A DNA stretch of 64,000 nt from Sphingomonas sp. (GTDB taxonomy: Bacteria > Pseudomonadota > Alphaproteobacteria > Sphingomonadales > Sphingomonadaceae). The stretch is from positions 62,001 to 126,000 of the forward strand of contig NZ_JAFKLZ010000002.1 in NCBI RefSeq assembly GCF_017304615.1. The letters run 5' to 3'. The position numbers and the translations under genes are program-made. Shown one piece after another: positions 9,372-20,582 of the stretch (its first letter is position 1; every line of letters begins with the position of its first letter). The notes below the pieces were generated by a model that saw nothing but the letters and a program-made list of their open reading frames with translations, was not told the DNA's origin and made no database searches.

Positions 9372-9775
9372 GGCAGCACGTTCAACTCAAGCGCGATGCC
9401 GAGCTCAGCCATCTGGCCCAACAAATCGGCATCGAACGTCTCGCCAGAATCGCCTTTCGGTGCCCACGTCACGAAGAACGCGAACGTTGCTCCCTGCGCG
9501 CGCAAGTCGAGCAGCACGTCGCGGCGGCCTTCCAGTTCGTCGAGCGTGCGGTTGAGCAATCTGGCAAGCTCGCCATCTTCGCCCTTGCCCACGGCACAGG
9601 CGCAATAGCTGTCGCGATAAACGCCTTCCAGCAGCTGGCCTTCGGGTGTGGCGCGCTGCTCGCCTGCCGTCCACTCGCGACTTGGCGGAAACGGCAAAGC
9701 GACGCGCAGCGCCGCAGCGGGCATCGACGGGTGCCTCGCCCGCAATGACACTATGTATTCAAAGCGGGCGCCCAA
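9368..9775 (-). CDS. DUF4279 family protein, TTG start
   Basis: A 135-residue soluble protein that fits the DUF4279 family: an N-terminal strand FEYIVSLRARHP, a central W-x-x-GE-x-R-x-TPEG segment, and a C-terminal VTWAPKGDSGETFDADLLGQMAELGIAL block with an LxLNVLP end. The family is found in many bacteria and is often linked to immunity or accessory roles, with no settled function. The start is TTG at 9775, because the conserved N-terminal strand begins five residues later and the next ATG (in HPSMPAA) would remove it. It begins one base after the stop of the PEP-mutase-like gene, so it is the last gene of that operon. Confidence 0.7.
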   Translation of the reverse strand: MGARFEYIVSLRARHPSMPAAALRVALPFPPSREWTAGEQRATPEGQLLEGVYRDSYCACAVGKGEDGELARLLNRTLDELEGRRDVLLDLRAQGATFAFFVTWAPKGDSGETFDADLLGQMAELGIALELNVLP

Positions 9776-9776
9776 G

Positions 9777-10526
9777 CTACTTCCACTCTATCGCGGCGCG
9801 CGCTTGTTCCTCCAGCCATGCCATCGCCGCGAACCACGGGCCGCCGCCATAGCTGATGCGCGCAACCCCGGCGTCGGCGAACGGCTTAATCGGCTGATCG
9901 CCGGGAATGATGTTGATCGGCGCACCGGAGCGCTTCACGATTTCGCCGACCTTCGCCGGGTCGCGCAGGCCCGGCACGAAAATCCCGCTCGCCCCCGCCG
10001 CCATATAGGCTGCCGCGCGATCGACGGTCTCGTCGAGCAGCGACGCATCGTGCTTTTCGGCCGGATTGCGCAGATAGAGGTCCACGCGCGCATTGATGTA
10101 GAACGCATCCCCGGCGCCCTTGCGCGCCGCCGCCACCCGCGCCGCCGCTTCGTCGATCGGATAGACGCCCTCACCGCCGATCACCGAATCCTCGAAATTG
10201 CACCCGACCGCGCCGGTCGCGGCGAGTGCCGCCAGGTTCGGCGTAATCCCCGCCGCCTCGCGCGCATAGCCGCTTTCGAAATCGATCGACATCGGCACGT
10301 CGACCACGCCCATGATCCGCCTGGCATTGTCGAACACCATATCGAGCGGCACCTGCTCGCCGTCATGGAAGCCGAGCGATTCGGCAGCGCCGTGGCTGCC
10401 CGTCGCGATCGCCTTCGCGCCCGCTTTGGCGATCGCGACCGCGCTGCCCGGGTCCCAGCAATTGTAGATGATCAGTGGGTCTCCCGGGACGTGCAGCGCT
10501 GCGAAGGTTTCGAACTGACTGCCCAT
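9777..10526 (-). CDS. isocitrate lyase / PEP mutase superfamily enzyme
   Basis: A 249-residue TIM-barrel enzyme of the superfamily that includes isocitrate lyase, 2-methylisocitrate lyase, oxaloacetate hydrolase and phosphoenolpyruvate phosphonomutase. Visible features are IIYNCWDPGSA near the N-terminus, metal-site SIDFESGY, and GCNFEDSV. It lacks the KKCGH catalytic loop of true isocitrate lyases, so it is likelier to be one of the many small members acting on a short 2-hydroxy or phosphono acid. The substrate is unknown. GGGGAGAAG precedes the ATG. It follows the LytTR regulator by 15 bp and precedes DUF4279 by one base. Confidence 0.8.
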   Translation of the reverse strand: MGSQFETFAALHVPGDPLIIYNCWDPGSAVAIAKAGAKAIATGSHGAAESLGFHDGEQVPLDMVFDNARRIMGVVDVPMSIDFESGYAREAAGITPNLAALAATGAVGCNFEDSVIGGEGVYPIDEAAARVAAARKGAGDAFYINARVDLYLRNPAEKHDASLLDETVDRAAAYMAAGASGIFVPGLRDPAKVGEIVKRSGAPINIIPGDQPIKPFADAGVARISYGGGPWFAAMAWLEEQARAAIEWK

Positions 10527-10541
10527 CCCGCTTCTCCCCGT

Positions 10542-11342
10542 TCAGTGAACGAACCGCGCCACCACGTCGCGATAGCTGCGGCTGACCTTCACCTGCCCGC
10601 CCGAATCGAGCACCAGGAAGCATTCGCCGTTGGTATGCGGCTTCACTTGCCGAACCAGGTCGAGGTTGACGATCGTCGAGCGGTGGACGCGCTGGAACCG
10701 CCGCGGGTCGAGGCGTTTCTCGAGGTCCTTCATCGTCTGGCGCAGGATCAGCGTGTTGTCGCCGGTCTTGATGCACATGTAATCGCCCGCCGCCTCGACC
10801 ACTTCGATCGTATCAACGTCGACGCGGAAGATCTTGCCGCGATCCTTGATGTTGATGAGCTTTTCGAAGCGATTCGCCGCGTGATCGCCGCCGCCGTCGG
10901 AGATTTCGCCGGCGGTCTCTGGCGCCACTTCGGCGAGTGCTTCCTTGTATTTCTCGACTTCTTCCGCGCCGCGTTTCTCGGTCAGCCGCTGGCGCACACG
11001 GTCGAGCGTGTCGGCAAGACGAGATTCCTCGACCGGCTTGACCAGATAATCCACCGCGTCCGCTTCGAACGCGCGCAACGCGTGATCCGAATAGGCGGTG
11101 CAGAACACGAATAGCGGCGGCTCGACCTCCATCAACCCCTGCACCACGGAAAATCCATCGAAGCCCGGCATCTGGATGTCGAGGAAGACAAGATCCGGCT
11201 TGTTGGTCTTGATGCTGCGGATCGCCTCGCGGCCGTTGGCGCACCGGTCGATGATCTCGACATCGTCGTGCGGCTGAAGGCGGAGTTCGAGTCCCTGGAT
11301 CGCCAGCGTCTCGTCATCCACCAAAATCGTTCGAATCGTCAT
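10542..11342 (-). CDS. LytTR-family response regulator
   Basis: A 266-residue regulator with an N-terminal receiver domain (VDDE at 8-11, phospho-acceptor D55 in VFLDIQMPG, conserved lysine in LVKPVEES) and a C-terminal LytTR DNA-binding domain, about residues 160-266, with FQRVHRSTIVNL and the closing SYRDVVARF. It is the partner of the histidine kinase at 11339, whose stop overlaps this start in ATGA. Such LytS/LytR or AlgZ/AlgR pairs bind direct repeats upstream of their targets. The genes downstream in the same operon are the PEP-mutase-like enzyme and DUF4279. Confidence 0.92.
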   Translation of the reverse strand: MTIRTILVDDETLAIQGLELRLQPHDDVEIIDRCANGREAIRSIKTNKPDLVFLDIQMPGFDGFSVVQGLMEVEPPLFVFCTAYSDHALRAFEADAVDYLVKPVEESRLADTLDRVRQRLTEKRGAEEVEKYKEALAEVAPETAGEISDGGGDHAANRFEKLINIKDRGKIFRVDVDTIEVVEAAGDYMCIKTGDNTLILRQTMKDLEKRLDPRRFQRVHRSTIVNLDLVRQVKPHTNGECFLVLDSGGQVKVSRSYRDVVARFVH

Positions 11343-12517
11343 GCGGCCTCTCTATTCGGATCGTCCAGTTGGTACGGAATCTCGATCTCCACGACAAAGC
11401 CGCCCCCTGGCGTCGATCGACTGTCAAAACGGTGGTCGGGCCCGTACGCCTGAACCAACCGATCTCTTATATTGGCGAGCCCCACGCCGGTTGAAAGGCT
11501 TGGACCTAACTTGTTCTCGATCAAGCCGGGACCAGTGTCCGACACGGCAATCCGCACGCGTTCGCCGACGAGCCGTGCCGAAACCGCGATCTCCGCCCCC
11601 TCCTCGCTCGGCGTGACCGCATATTTGATCGCGTTTTCGACCAGCGGTTGCAGCAGCAAAGAGGGCAAGCGCGCGCGCTCGGCGCGCGGATCGATCTCGA
11701 ACACCGGACGCAGCCGATTCTCGAACCGCATCTTCTCGATCTCTAGATAGAGCTTCAGCGTCTGCACCTCCTGCGCGACCGTTACATGCGCGGTCGGCTC
11801 GTAGATCAGCGTGAAGCGCAAGAAGTCGGCGAGTCGCGACAACATCGCATTGGCGCGCTCGGTTTCCTTCAGGAGCACCAGCGTCGAGATCGAATTGAGC
11901 GTGTTGAACAGGAAATGCGGGTTGAGCTGATAGCGCAGCATCGCGAGCTGCGCCGACGACGCCTGCGTTCCCAGCCGTTCGAGCTGGTCGTTCTGTTCCT
12001 CGACGATCAGGTAGAAATTGATCCCGAAATAGAGCGCGGTCCACCCGCCGAGCACGGTGAAGGTCAGGAACAGCTGGCTGGCGATACTCTTCAGTGTCAC
12101 GCCGGGCGCCGCCACCGCCATGCTCGCCCCCGCGGCAGGCTGGAAACTCAAAGCCCAGGCGTTGATCGTCGCCGCCAGCAGGGTCGCAGCACCCAACGTC
12201 AGCAGCGTGAGGACGATCTCCTGAAATCGCGGCATCTGCCGGTAATGGGCATATAGCGTCGACAGCAAGACGGTGACGCAATAGCCGACGATCGCCTGCA
12301 GCAGGATTTGCAGGAAATATTGCAGCGAGAGCGAGTTGGCGATCGAAAAGGCCGAGACCGAGCGCAACAGCATGTAGCCGCCCCAGCCCACGCCCTGCAG
12401 CCGCCAGAACGCCTTGCTGCGATCCTCGAAGAACGGGCGCGACAGAAACCCCGGACGCCAGAACGGCGTCTTGGCCGCCACGGCGGGCGGATCGGCGGGA
12501 GTGGGCAGGCTGGCCAT
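11339..12517 (-). CDS. LytS/AlgZ-type sensor histidine kinase
   Basis: A 392-residue membrane kinase. The N-terminal part has about four membrane segments (roughly residues 43-62, 70-90, 101-122 and 148-170), then a short coiled region, then the family signature YQLNPHFLFNTLNSIS with the phospho-acceptor H201, and a C-terminal ATPase domain with LLQPLVENAIKYA and DTGPGL boxes. This is the His_kinase (PF06580-like) architecture without a periplasmic sensor, so the signal is probably membrane-borne. It is cotranscribed with its LytTR regulator. The divergent neighbour is the DUF2946 gene at 12631. Confidence 0.9.
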   Translation of the reverse strand: MASLPTPADPPAVAAKTPFWRPGFLSRPFFEDRSKAFWRLQGVGWGGYMLLRSVSAFSIANSLSLQYFLQILLQAIVGYCVTVLLSTLYAHYRQMPRFQEIVLTLLTLGAATLLAATINAWALSFQPAAGASMAVAAPGVTLKSIASQLFLTFTVLGGWTALYFGINFYLIVEEQNDQLERLGTQASSAQLAMLRYQLNPHFLFNTLNSISTLVLLKETERANAMLSRLADFLRFTLIYEPTAHVTVAQEVQTLKLYLEIEKMRFENRLRPVFEIDPRAERARLPSLLLQPLVENAIKYAVTPSEEGAEIAVSARLVGERVRIAVSDTGPGLIENKLGPSLSTGVGLANIRDRLVQAYGPDHRFDSRSTPGGGFVVEIEIPYQLDDPNREAA

Positions 12518-12630
12518 GGAGCGGCGTCCTTATACTCATTGGCGCCGCGACTGAAAGACAGGGGCGCGTCACGGACCGTGCCTCACTCGGGGGCTGGAAC
12601 ATTAACCAATATGCGGTAGGGGCGGCCGCA

Positions 12631-13059
12631 ATGACACGTCGTCGCCCAGTCCCCACCTTGCCCAGCCGGCTCGCCTGGCTGGTACTGGTCGTGGGCGTTC
12701 TGATGGCGCGCGGGCTCACGCCCGACGGATGGATGCCCGTCGCAAAGGCATCCGGCGGCATCGAATTCGTGCTGTGCGACGGCATGGGACCGGCCGAGCC
12801 GGCTCCGGCCGCGTCGATGTCTATGCCGATGGCGCACGGAAAGATGCATCACGAAGCGCCCGCCAAGGGGCAAGCTGCCGATCATCCGTGCGCGTTCGCC
12901 GGGATCGGGCTCGCCGATGCGACACCGCCCTTGCCCGCGATCGTCGCGCCGCTGCGGCCGACACGCACCGCCCCCCTTGTCGACCGCGCCGTCAGCGCGC
13001 CGGGCCGCGGCCTCGCCGCGCCGCCGCCCCCTGCCACCGGACCACCAGCCCTCGCCTGA
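12631..13059 (+). CDS. DUF2946 family exported protein with His/Met/Cys-rich segment
   Basis: A 142-residue protein with an N-terminal hydrophobic anchor or signal (LAWLVLVVGVLMARGLTPDG), the typical 'R-x-L-x-P-x-G-(Y/W)-MP' block, one cysteine in EFVLCDG, a segment dense in Met and His (MSMPMAHGKMHHE) and then DHPCAFAG. This is the DUF2946 pattern. The family is often found beside TonB-dependent copper receptors, and the Met/His/Cys spacing would suit Cu(I) or another soft metal; that role is inference. The proline-rich tail is probably disordered. A TonB receptor starts 50 bp downstream, so the two are probably one operon. Confidence 0.75.
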   Translation: MTRRRPVPTLPSRLAWLVLVVGVLMARGLTPDGWMPVAKASGGIEFVLCDGMGPAEPAPAASMSMPMAHGKMHHEAPAKGQAADHPCAFAGIGLADATPPLPAIVAPLRPTRTAPLVDRAVSAPGRGLAAPPPPATGPPALA

Positions 13060-13109
13060 ACCACCGCCGCGACCTCGCGGCTTTTCGTGTTTCAGCAAGG
13101 GAAATCATC

Positions 13110-15413
13110 GTGACCATTTCAAGAAGCGCGCTGCTGCGCGCGTCGCTTGCCGTGTTGGCGACCACTACCGCCTTGCCCGCATGGGCGAGCGACGACCCCG
13201 TAACGGCGGACGACCGCCGGGACGACATCCTCATCACGGCGCAACGCCAGAAGCAGTCGATCGAGAACGCCCCGAACGCGACCGCCTCGACCGACGCCGA
13301 CACGATCGCGCGCACCACGAACGCGATGAACGTCGAGGATACGGTCAAATACCTGCCCAGCCTGATCGTCCGCAAGCGCCACATCGGCGACACGCAAGCG
13401 CCGCTGGCGACGCGCACAGCCGGGCTCGGCGCTAGCGCGCGCAGTCTGATCTACGCCGACGGCGCCCTGCTGTCGGCGCTGATCGGCAACAACAATACCT
13501 CGGCGAGTCCGCGCTGGAGCGCGGTCAGCCCGCAGGAGATCGCGCGGATCGACGTGCTCTACGGCCCGTTCTCCGCGGCCTATCCGGGCAATTCGATCGG
13601 CGCGGTCGTCAACATCACGACACGGCTGCCCGACGAGCTCGAAGCAACGGCTACCGCAGGGACCAGCTTGCAAACCTACGACCTGTATGGCCGCAGCGAC
13701 ACCTTCGCGGCCTATCAGGCCGGGGTTACGGTCGGCGACCGGTTCGGGCGGCTGGCGCTGTTCGCGAGCTACGATCACGTCACCAGCCGCGGCCAGCCGC
13801 TCGGCTACGTCACCGCGACCGTGCCGACGACGACGAGCGCAACTGGCACCGTCGTGACCGGCGCACTGCCTGATCTCAATCGCACCGGCCAGCCGATCCG
13901 CGTGCTCGGCACCAGCGGGACCGAGGAACAGGGGCAGGACCGCGTCAAGCTGAAGGCCGCGTTCGACCTGACCGACCGCATCCGACTGACCTATGTCGGC
14001 GGGTTGTTCCTGAATCGCACCAACTCGAGCGTCGAGAGCTTCCTGACCAATCCCGCGACCGGCACGCCGGTCTATGCCGGATCGCTCAACATCGACGGGC
14101 GCGCGTACACCGTTGCGGCGAGCGCCTTTTCGAACGGCGTCTATGTCACCGATCAGCGACACTGGTCGCACGCTTTGTCCGCCACGGGAAGCAGCACGCG
14201 GTTCGACTGGCAGGTGATCGGCACGCGATATACCATCGATCGCGACGAACAACGGATCGCGACGACCGCGCTGCCGGCTGCGACGAGCGGCGGTGCGGGG
14301 ACGATCACTCGGCTGAACGGCACTGGCTGGACCACAGTCGATGCGAAGGCGGTGTGGCGGTCGGACGATGCCGGAACCAACGCGCTGAGCTTCGGCGCGC
14401 ATTGGGACCAGTTCCGCATCGCGAGCAACCGTTATGCGACCACCGATTGGATCGCCGGGGCGCCGGGGACGCTCAACCTGCAATCGCGTGGCAAGACGCG
14501 GACCGCCGCGCTGTGGGCGCAGGATGCGTTGAAGGTGACGCCCACCGTCACGCTGTCGCTCGGCGGGCGGTACGAATGGTGGCGCGCGTCGGACGGGGTC
14601 AATTTCTCGCTGTCCCCGGCGATTTCCGCGATCCAGCCCGAACGGTCGGCATCGACCTTCTCGCCCAAGGCGTCGCTGGCCTGGGAGCCGGCCAAGGGCT
14701 GGCGCGCGCAATTGTCGTTCGGCCAGGCGTGGCGTTTCCCGACCGTCGGCGAACTCTACCAGATCGTCACCACGCCGGTCGCCGCCGTCCCCGATCCGAA
14801 CTTGCGCCCGGAACGCGCGCGGTCGTTCGAGCTCGCACTGGAGCGCAAGGATGCGAAGGGGTTCGTCCGGCTATCGCTGTTCAGCGAGGCGGTGAAGGAC
14901 GCCCTGATCTCGCAGAGCGGGCTCCTCAACGGCGGGCCGACCGTCGCGACCTTCGTGCAGAATGTCGATCGCACTCGCGCGCGCGGCATCGAGTTCGCAT
15001 TCGCGCGCACCGATCTGCTCCCCCGCTTCGACCTGTCGGGCAGTGCGACTTACGCCGACGCGACGACGCGCGCGAACGCCGCCTTCCCGGCATCGATCGG
15101 CAAGCGCATTCCCACCGTCCCCGAATGGAAGGCGACCGCAGTCGCGACGTGGCGCCCCGTCGACGGCGTCGCGCTGACCGCGGCGGGGCGCTATGCGAGC
15201 CGGATGTACGGGTCGCTCGACAATAGCGACGTTGTCGGGAACACCTATCAGGGGTTCTACAAATACCTGGTCGTCGATCTGCGCGCGCAATTCAGCGTCG
15301 CGAAGAGCTACACGCTCGGGATCGGCGTCGATAACGTCAACAACGACAGATACTTCCTGTTCCATCCGTTCCCGCAGCGGACGTTTCATGCGGACCTGAC
15401 GATCCGGCTATAG
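13110..15413 (+). CDS. TonB-dependent outer-membrane receptor, possibly metal-linked
   Basis: A 767-residue receptor: a signal peptide of about 26 residues ending ALPAWA, a plug domain with an IENAPN-type start and a conserved VLYGPFSAAYPGNSIGAVVNI block, and a C-terminal 22-strand barrel ending in an aromatic, strand-like DLTIRL rather than a final phenylalanine. The start is GTG at 13110 with AAGGG upstream; it gives a proper signal peptide, while the longer upstream frame runs antisense-like through the DUF2946 gene. The ligand is unknown; the DUF2946 neighbour suggests copper or a related metal. A bidirectional terminator follows at once. Confidence 0.88.
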   Translation: MTISRSALLRASLAVLATTTALPAWASDDPVTADDRRDDILITAQRQKQSIENAPNATASTDADTIARTTNAMNVEDTVKYLPSLIVRKRHIGDTQAPLATRTAGLGASARSLIYADGALLSALIGNNNTSASPRWSAVSPQEIARIDVLYGPFSAAYPGNSIGAVVNITTRLPDELEATATAGTSLQTYDLYGRSDTFAAYQAGVTVGDRFGRLALFASYDHVTSRGQPLGYVTATVPTTTSATGTVVTGALPDLNRTGQPIRVLGTSGTEEQGQDRVKLKAAFDLTDRIRLTYVGGLFLNRTNSSVESFLTNPATGTPVYAGSLNIDGRAYTVAASAFSNGVYVTDQRHWSHALSATGSSTRFDWQVIGTRYTIDRDEQRIATTALPAATSGGAGTITRLNGTGWTTVDAKAVWRSDDAGTNALSFGAHWDQFRIASNRYATTDWIAGAPGTLNLQSRGKTRTAALWAQDALKVTPTVTLSLGGRYEWWRASDGVNFSLSPAISAIQPERSASTFSPKASLAWEPAKGWRAQLSFGQAWRFPTVGELYQIVTTPVAAVPDPNLRPERARSFELALERKDAKGFVRLSLFSEAVKDALISQSGLLNGGPTVATFVQNVDRTRARGIEFAFARTDLLPRFDLSGSATYADATTRANAAFPASIGKRIPTVPEWKATAVATWRPVDGVALTAAGRYASRMYGSLDNSDVVGNTYQGFYKYLVVDLRAQFSVAKSYTLGIGVDNVNNDRYFLFHPFPQRTFHADLTIRL

Positions 15414-15420
15414 CAACAAG

Positions 15421-15460
15421 AAAAAGGCCGCCGTCCCATAAGGGACGACGGCCTTTTTTT
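15421..15460. terminator. bidirectional intrinsic terminator between two TonB receptor genes
   Basis: A stem of about 14 bp with a single mismatch (GGCCGCCGTCCC against GGGACGACGGCC), an ATAA loop, an A-run on the left flank and a run of seven T on the right. It can stop transcripts from both convergent receptor genes, which end at 15413 (plus) and 15479 (minus). Confidence 0.85.
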
Positions 15461-15478
15461 CTGATCGGTGAACCGGTC

Positions 15479-18244
15479 TTAGAAAGCGAAGACCAGCGAA
15501 CCGGTGATCGAGCGCGGCGTACCGATGACGGCGTTGCCGATCGTATAGCGGCTTGGCAGACCGACGAACCCGCTCGAACCGCTCAGACCGCCGATATAGA
15601 CCTTGTCGAACAGGTTGCCGACGTTGAGCTGGAAGTAGGTCTTGCGGTTGTCGCCCATCAGACGGCCCAGGTTGAAGCGGATGTCGAGATCGACGACCGT
15701 GTAGCCAGGGATCTTCGCGCCGTAGATCTGCGTCTCAGCCGCAGCTGTGTTGACGTTCGCAGTCGGCACATTCGCTGCAGTCGGGCAGAGCCCGGCAACC
15801 ACAGTGACGTTGCAGGTCACGACCGGCAGGTTTTCGTCGTTGACGAAGCGAGCACCGGTGTACTTGGCTTGGATACCGATGTCGAAGAGACCCAGCGTTG
15901 CCTGCGCACGCCCGCCGAACGTGAAGTCAGGCGAACCGCCTTCCCGCTTTCCAGCCGTCTGGAAGTACAGAACCGTTCCGTTGGACAACACGCCTGATTC
16001 GATGTTGCTCTTGATCTTCGAGTGCAGATACGACCCAAAGACATAGAGCAGGACGTTGCTGACCGGCTTGTACGCGATCGACGCGTCGATGCCGTACTTA
16101 TCGACCGTGCCGAGGTTGCGGTAGATGCTGGTGTCGCTTTCCACGTCATAGACCGACGCGGTACGGTTGTGGAACTTGGTGTACCATCCGGCCAACTGCG
16201 CCTGAACCTTGCTAGTCGTATAACGATAGCCGAGGTCGAAGCTGTCGGTCGATTCCGGTACCGGTGAAGCCTGCGCAGCACCGCGAGCATAATAAAATGC
16301 GTTGTACAGATTGTCCGTACCCGGAACCGACAAGCCCTTGGCATAGCTAAAGTACACGCTCGACCCGCCGCCGAGATCGTAATTCAGGCCGAGGTTCGGC
16401 AGGACGCGATTGTAGTTGAACACGCGGTTCTGCGGCGGTGCGAAGCCAACGACGCACGCACGCGTGGTGACCGCGCAGGAACCCGTCGTTGGACGCGTCA
16501 CCGTGCCGACGGTCGTCACGCCCGGACCGAAATACGTGTAAGGGAATGCGGCGGCATAGGCAGCAACCTGGGTCGGCGAGACGCAGGCGACGTTGCCGTT
16601 TGCTGCAACCGTGAAGCAGTTCTGAGTCAGGTCGCGACGGAAGAACGGCGCTCGAACGCCAAGCACAACGGTCAGGTCGTTGAACTTGCCGCGATACTCG
16701 CCAGAAACCTGATTCAGGATCGCCAAGGACTTACGGTCGCGCTTTTCGATCAGCGCCCCGGTCGCATCCTTGATGCCGTTGTTGATTGGGAAGACGTCGA
16801 TCGGCTCGCCGTTCGCCTGCAGGAAGCCGGCCTCACCCGTCTGCCGATGGCGGCCATAGTCCAGCGTATAGGTCAGACGGACGCGGTTGTTTTCATTCAG
16901 GTCGTAAGCGAGACCCGCGACAACACCATAGCGGTTCGTGCCAGTCTGGCTCGGCGCCATACCGGTGATCGACGTGTTCGGGGTGATCACGCCGTCGCCG
17001 TTCAGGTCGCGACCGGTATAATAGGCAAAGCCGCCCGGCGAACTGTTACCGGTATTGTTGGTAGTATTGATCACGCCGGTGAAGGTGCCCGCGGTGCAGG
17101 CGACACGCGCGGTGTTACCGGCCGCGCCGCAGCCTTCGTACAACGTCACCGTGCCGCCGCCGTTCGCCTTCACCTTCTGGTAGCTGGCGTCGACCGTGAA
17201 CACGAGACCCTCGGCCAGCGTGAAGCGCGAGCCGAAGCGGATGTTGCCGGTGTTCGAGGGGTTATAGCGCCGGTCGAACTCCGTGCCGCATGCGGCACCG
17301 GCGGTCGAACCGCTAGGCGGGGTCGGACCACCGATTACGCAGGGATAATTGATCGAATAGAAGCGCTCGGCCGCAGTAAGGGGTGCGCGGTTCGACGAGT
17401 TCGGACCGACGACGCGCGTCGCGCTCGCATCGGTACGCAGCGGCACCGAACCCAGGAAGTTGTTGCGGTTTTCGTTCCACTGGCCGGCGATCGACACGAA
17501 GTCGCCGTTGGTGCCGATCGGCTTGTAGATGCGCGCGTTGATCTGCGTCTTGCGCAGGCGGCTGTAGTTGCTGAACGGATTGTCCGCTTCCAGGCGCGAG
17601 GCCGACACGAACGCACGGACGCCAGTGTTCAGGATGTCGCCGGTATCGAGCATGCCGAACATGCGGAACAGCGAGCGATTGAGCGGATCGTCACGACCCG
17701 CATACTGGCCGTAATAGCTGCTCAGCATCACGCCGAAATCCTTCGACGGAACGCGCGTGCGGATCGCGACGGTGCCGCCGACCGCCGATGCGGTGGGGCT
17801 ATCGACGTCGGTCGTGCCGAGGTTGACGTTGACCGAATCCAGCGTCTCGGGATCCTGCTGCTGGTTCGAATAGATCGCGTAGTTGCCGGTGTCGTTCAGC
17901 GGAATGCCGTCCAGCGTCTGCGAAATGCGCGAGGAGTCGAAACCGCGGATGGTGAACGTGCCGCCGGCCGCGCCGGTCGCGTCGTTGTTCTGAAAGCTGA
18001 CCCCCGGCAACAGATTGATCATTTCGTTGACGGTCTGGCCCGGACGCTGGCGGCTGATCAGTTCGGCGCCGATGCCGACGCGGCTCTTGGGCACATCCGG
18101 AATGATGATCGAGCTGTCAGACACGCGAGTCGAGGTAATGACGATGTCGCCTTCGAAGTCCGACGAGCCGGTCGATTGCGCGTAGGCCGCGCCCGGAAGC
18201 ATGATCGCAGCCGCAGCTACGCCAAGAAGCAATTGAGTTCGCAT
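15479..18244 (-). CDS. large TonB-dependent receptor with paired loop cysteines
   Basis: A 921-residue outer-membrane receptor with a signal peptide ending GAAYAQ, a TonB-box-like GDIVITSTRV region, a plug with GTFTIRGFDSSRISQTLDGIPLND, and a long barrel ending in phenylalanine (GSLVFAF), the usual signal for BAM recognition. About ten cysteines are arranged as five close pairs, all in the presumed extracellular loops (for example GCGAAGNTARVAC and CAVTTRAC). Such pairing suggests disulfide-stabilised loops and is uncommon in this family. No dedicated inner-membrane transporter is next to it, so its substrate is not readable. Its own promoter is proposed at 18314-18341. Confidence 0.9.
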   Translation of the reverse strand: MRTQLLLGVAAAAIMLPGAAYAQSTGSSDFEGDIVITSTRVSDSSIIIPDVPKSRVGIGAELISRQRPGQTVNEMINLLPGVSFQNNDATGAAGGTFTIRGFDSSRISQTLDGIPLNDTGNYAIYSNQQQDPETLDSVNVNLGTTDVDSPTASAVGGTVAIRTRVPSKDFGVMLSSYYGQYAGRDDPLNRSLFRMFGMLDTGDILNTGVRAFVSASRLEADNPFSNYSRLRKTQINARIYKPIGTNGDFVSIAGQWNENRNNFLGSVPLRTDASATRVVGPNSSNRAPLTAAERFYSINYPCVIGGPTPPSGSTAGAACGTEFDRRYNPSNTGNIRFGSRFTLAEGLVFTVDASYQKVKANGGGTVTLYEGCGAAGNTARVACTAGTFTGVINTTNNTGNSSPGGFAYYTGRDLNGDGVITPNTSITGMAPSQTGTNRYGVVAGLAYDLNENNRVRLTYTLDYGRHRQTGEAGFLQANGEPIDVFPINNGIKDATGALIEKRDRKSLAILNQVSGEYRGKFNDLTVVLGVRAPFFRRDLTQNCFTVAANGNVACVSPTQVAAYAAAFPYTYFGPGVTTVGTVTRPTTGSCAVTTRACVVGFAPPQNRVFNYNRVLPNLGLNYDLGGGSSVYFSYAKGLSVPGTDNLYNAFYYARGAAQASPVPESTDSFDLGYRYTTSKVQAQLAGWYTKFHNRTASVYDVESDTSIYRNLGTVDKYGIDASIAYKPVSNVLLYVFGSYLHSKIKSNIESGVLSNGTVLYFQTAGKREGGSPDFTFGGRAQATLGLFDIGIQAKYTGARFVNDENLPVVTCNVTVVAGLCPTAANVPTANVNTAAAETQIYGAKIPGYTVVDLDIRFNLGRLMGDNRKTYFQLNVGNLFDKVYIGGLSGSSGFVGLPSRYTIGNAVIGTPRSITGSLVFAF

Positions 18245-18313
18245 GATATTCCCCTATGAGCGCTTGTCGCCCGATGCGCCGAATCCGCACACCTTCCCCG
18301 CGCCAATGAGCGT

Positions 18314-18341
18314 ACAATATTTCGGTTACATGACAGTGCAA
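18314..18341 (-). promoter_or_regulatory. candidate sigma-70 promoter of the large TonB receptor
   Basis: On the minus strand, TTGCAC at 18341-18336, a 16-base spacer, then TATTGT at 18319-18314. It is about 70 bp upstream of the start codon at 18244, in an AT-richer patch of an otherwise GC-rich region. A match by eye only. Confidence 0.35.
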
Positions 18342-18403
18342 GTCGAGGGTGCGAACGGTCTCGGATTCAACATGTTGCGTTGCAAAAAAGCATCACCGAC
18401 TAT

Positions 18404-20548
<2,145 letters not shown>

Positions 20549-20582
20549 CTAGTAACGAGGCGTCGGACAGGAGGCGGGCGCG

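Noticed and set aside
9700..9775. The GTCATTGCGGGCGAGG stretch at the DUF4279 N-terminus as a palindromic repeat insertion
   Set aside because: It resembles a repeat seen in other bacteria, but the encoded residues fit the DUF4279 N-terminal strand, so I treat it as coding.
9648..11114. A 488-codon plus-strand frame over the PEP-mutase-like and LytTR genes
   Set aside because: It is the mirror of two well-supported minus-strand genes and has no recognisable domain.
12729..13109. N-terminal extension of the TonB receptor by 127 residues
   Set aside because: The extension is Arg/Ala-rich, overlaps the DUF2946 gene out of frame, and would bury the signal peptide. The GTG at 13110 has a ribosome site.
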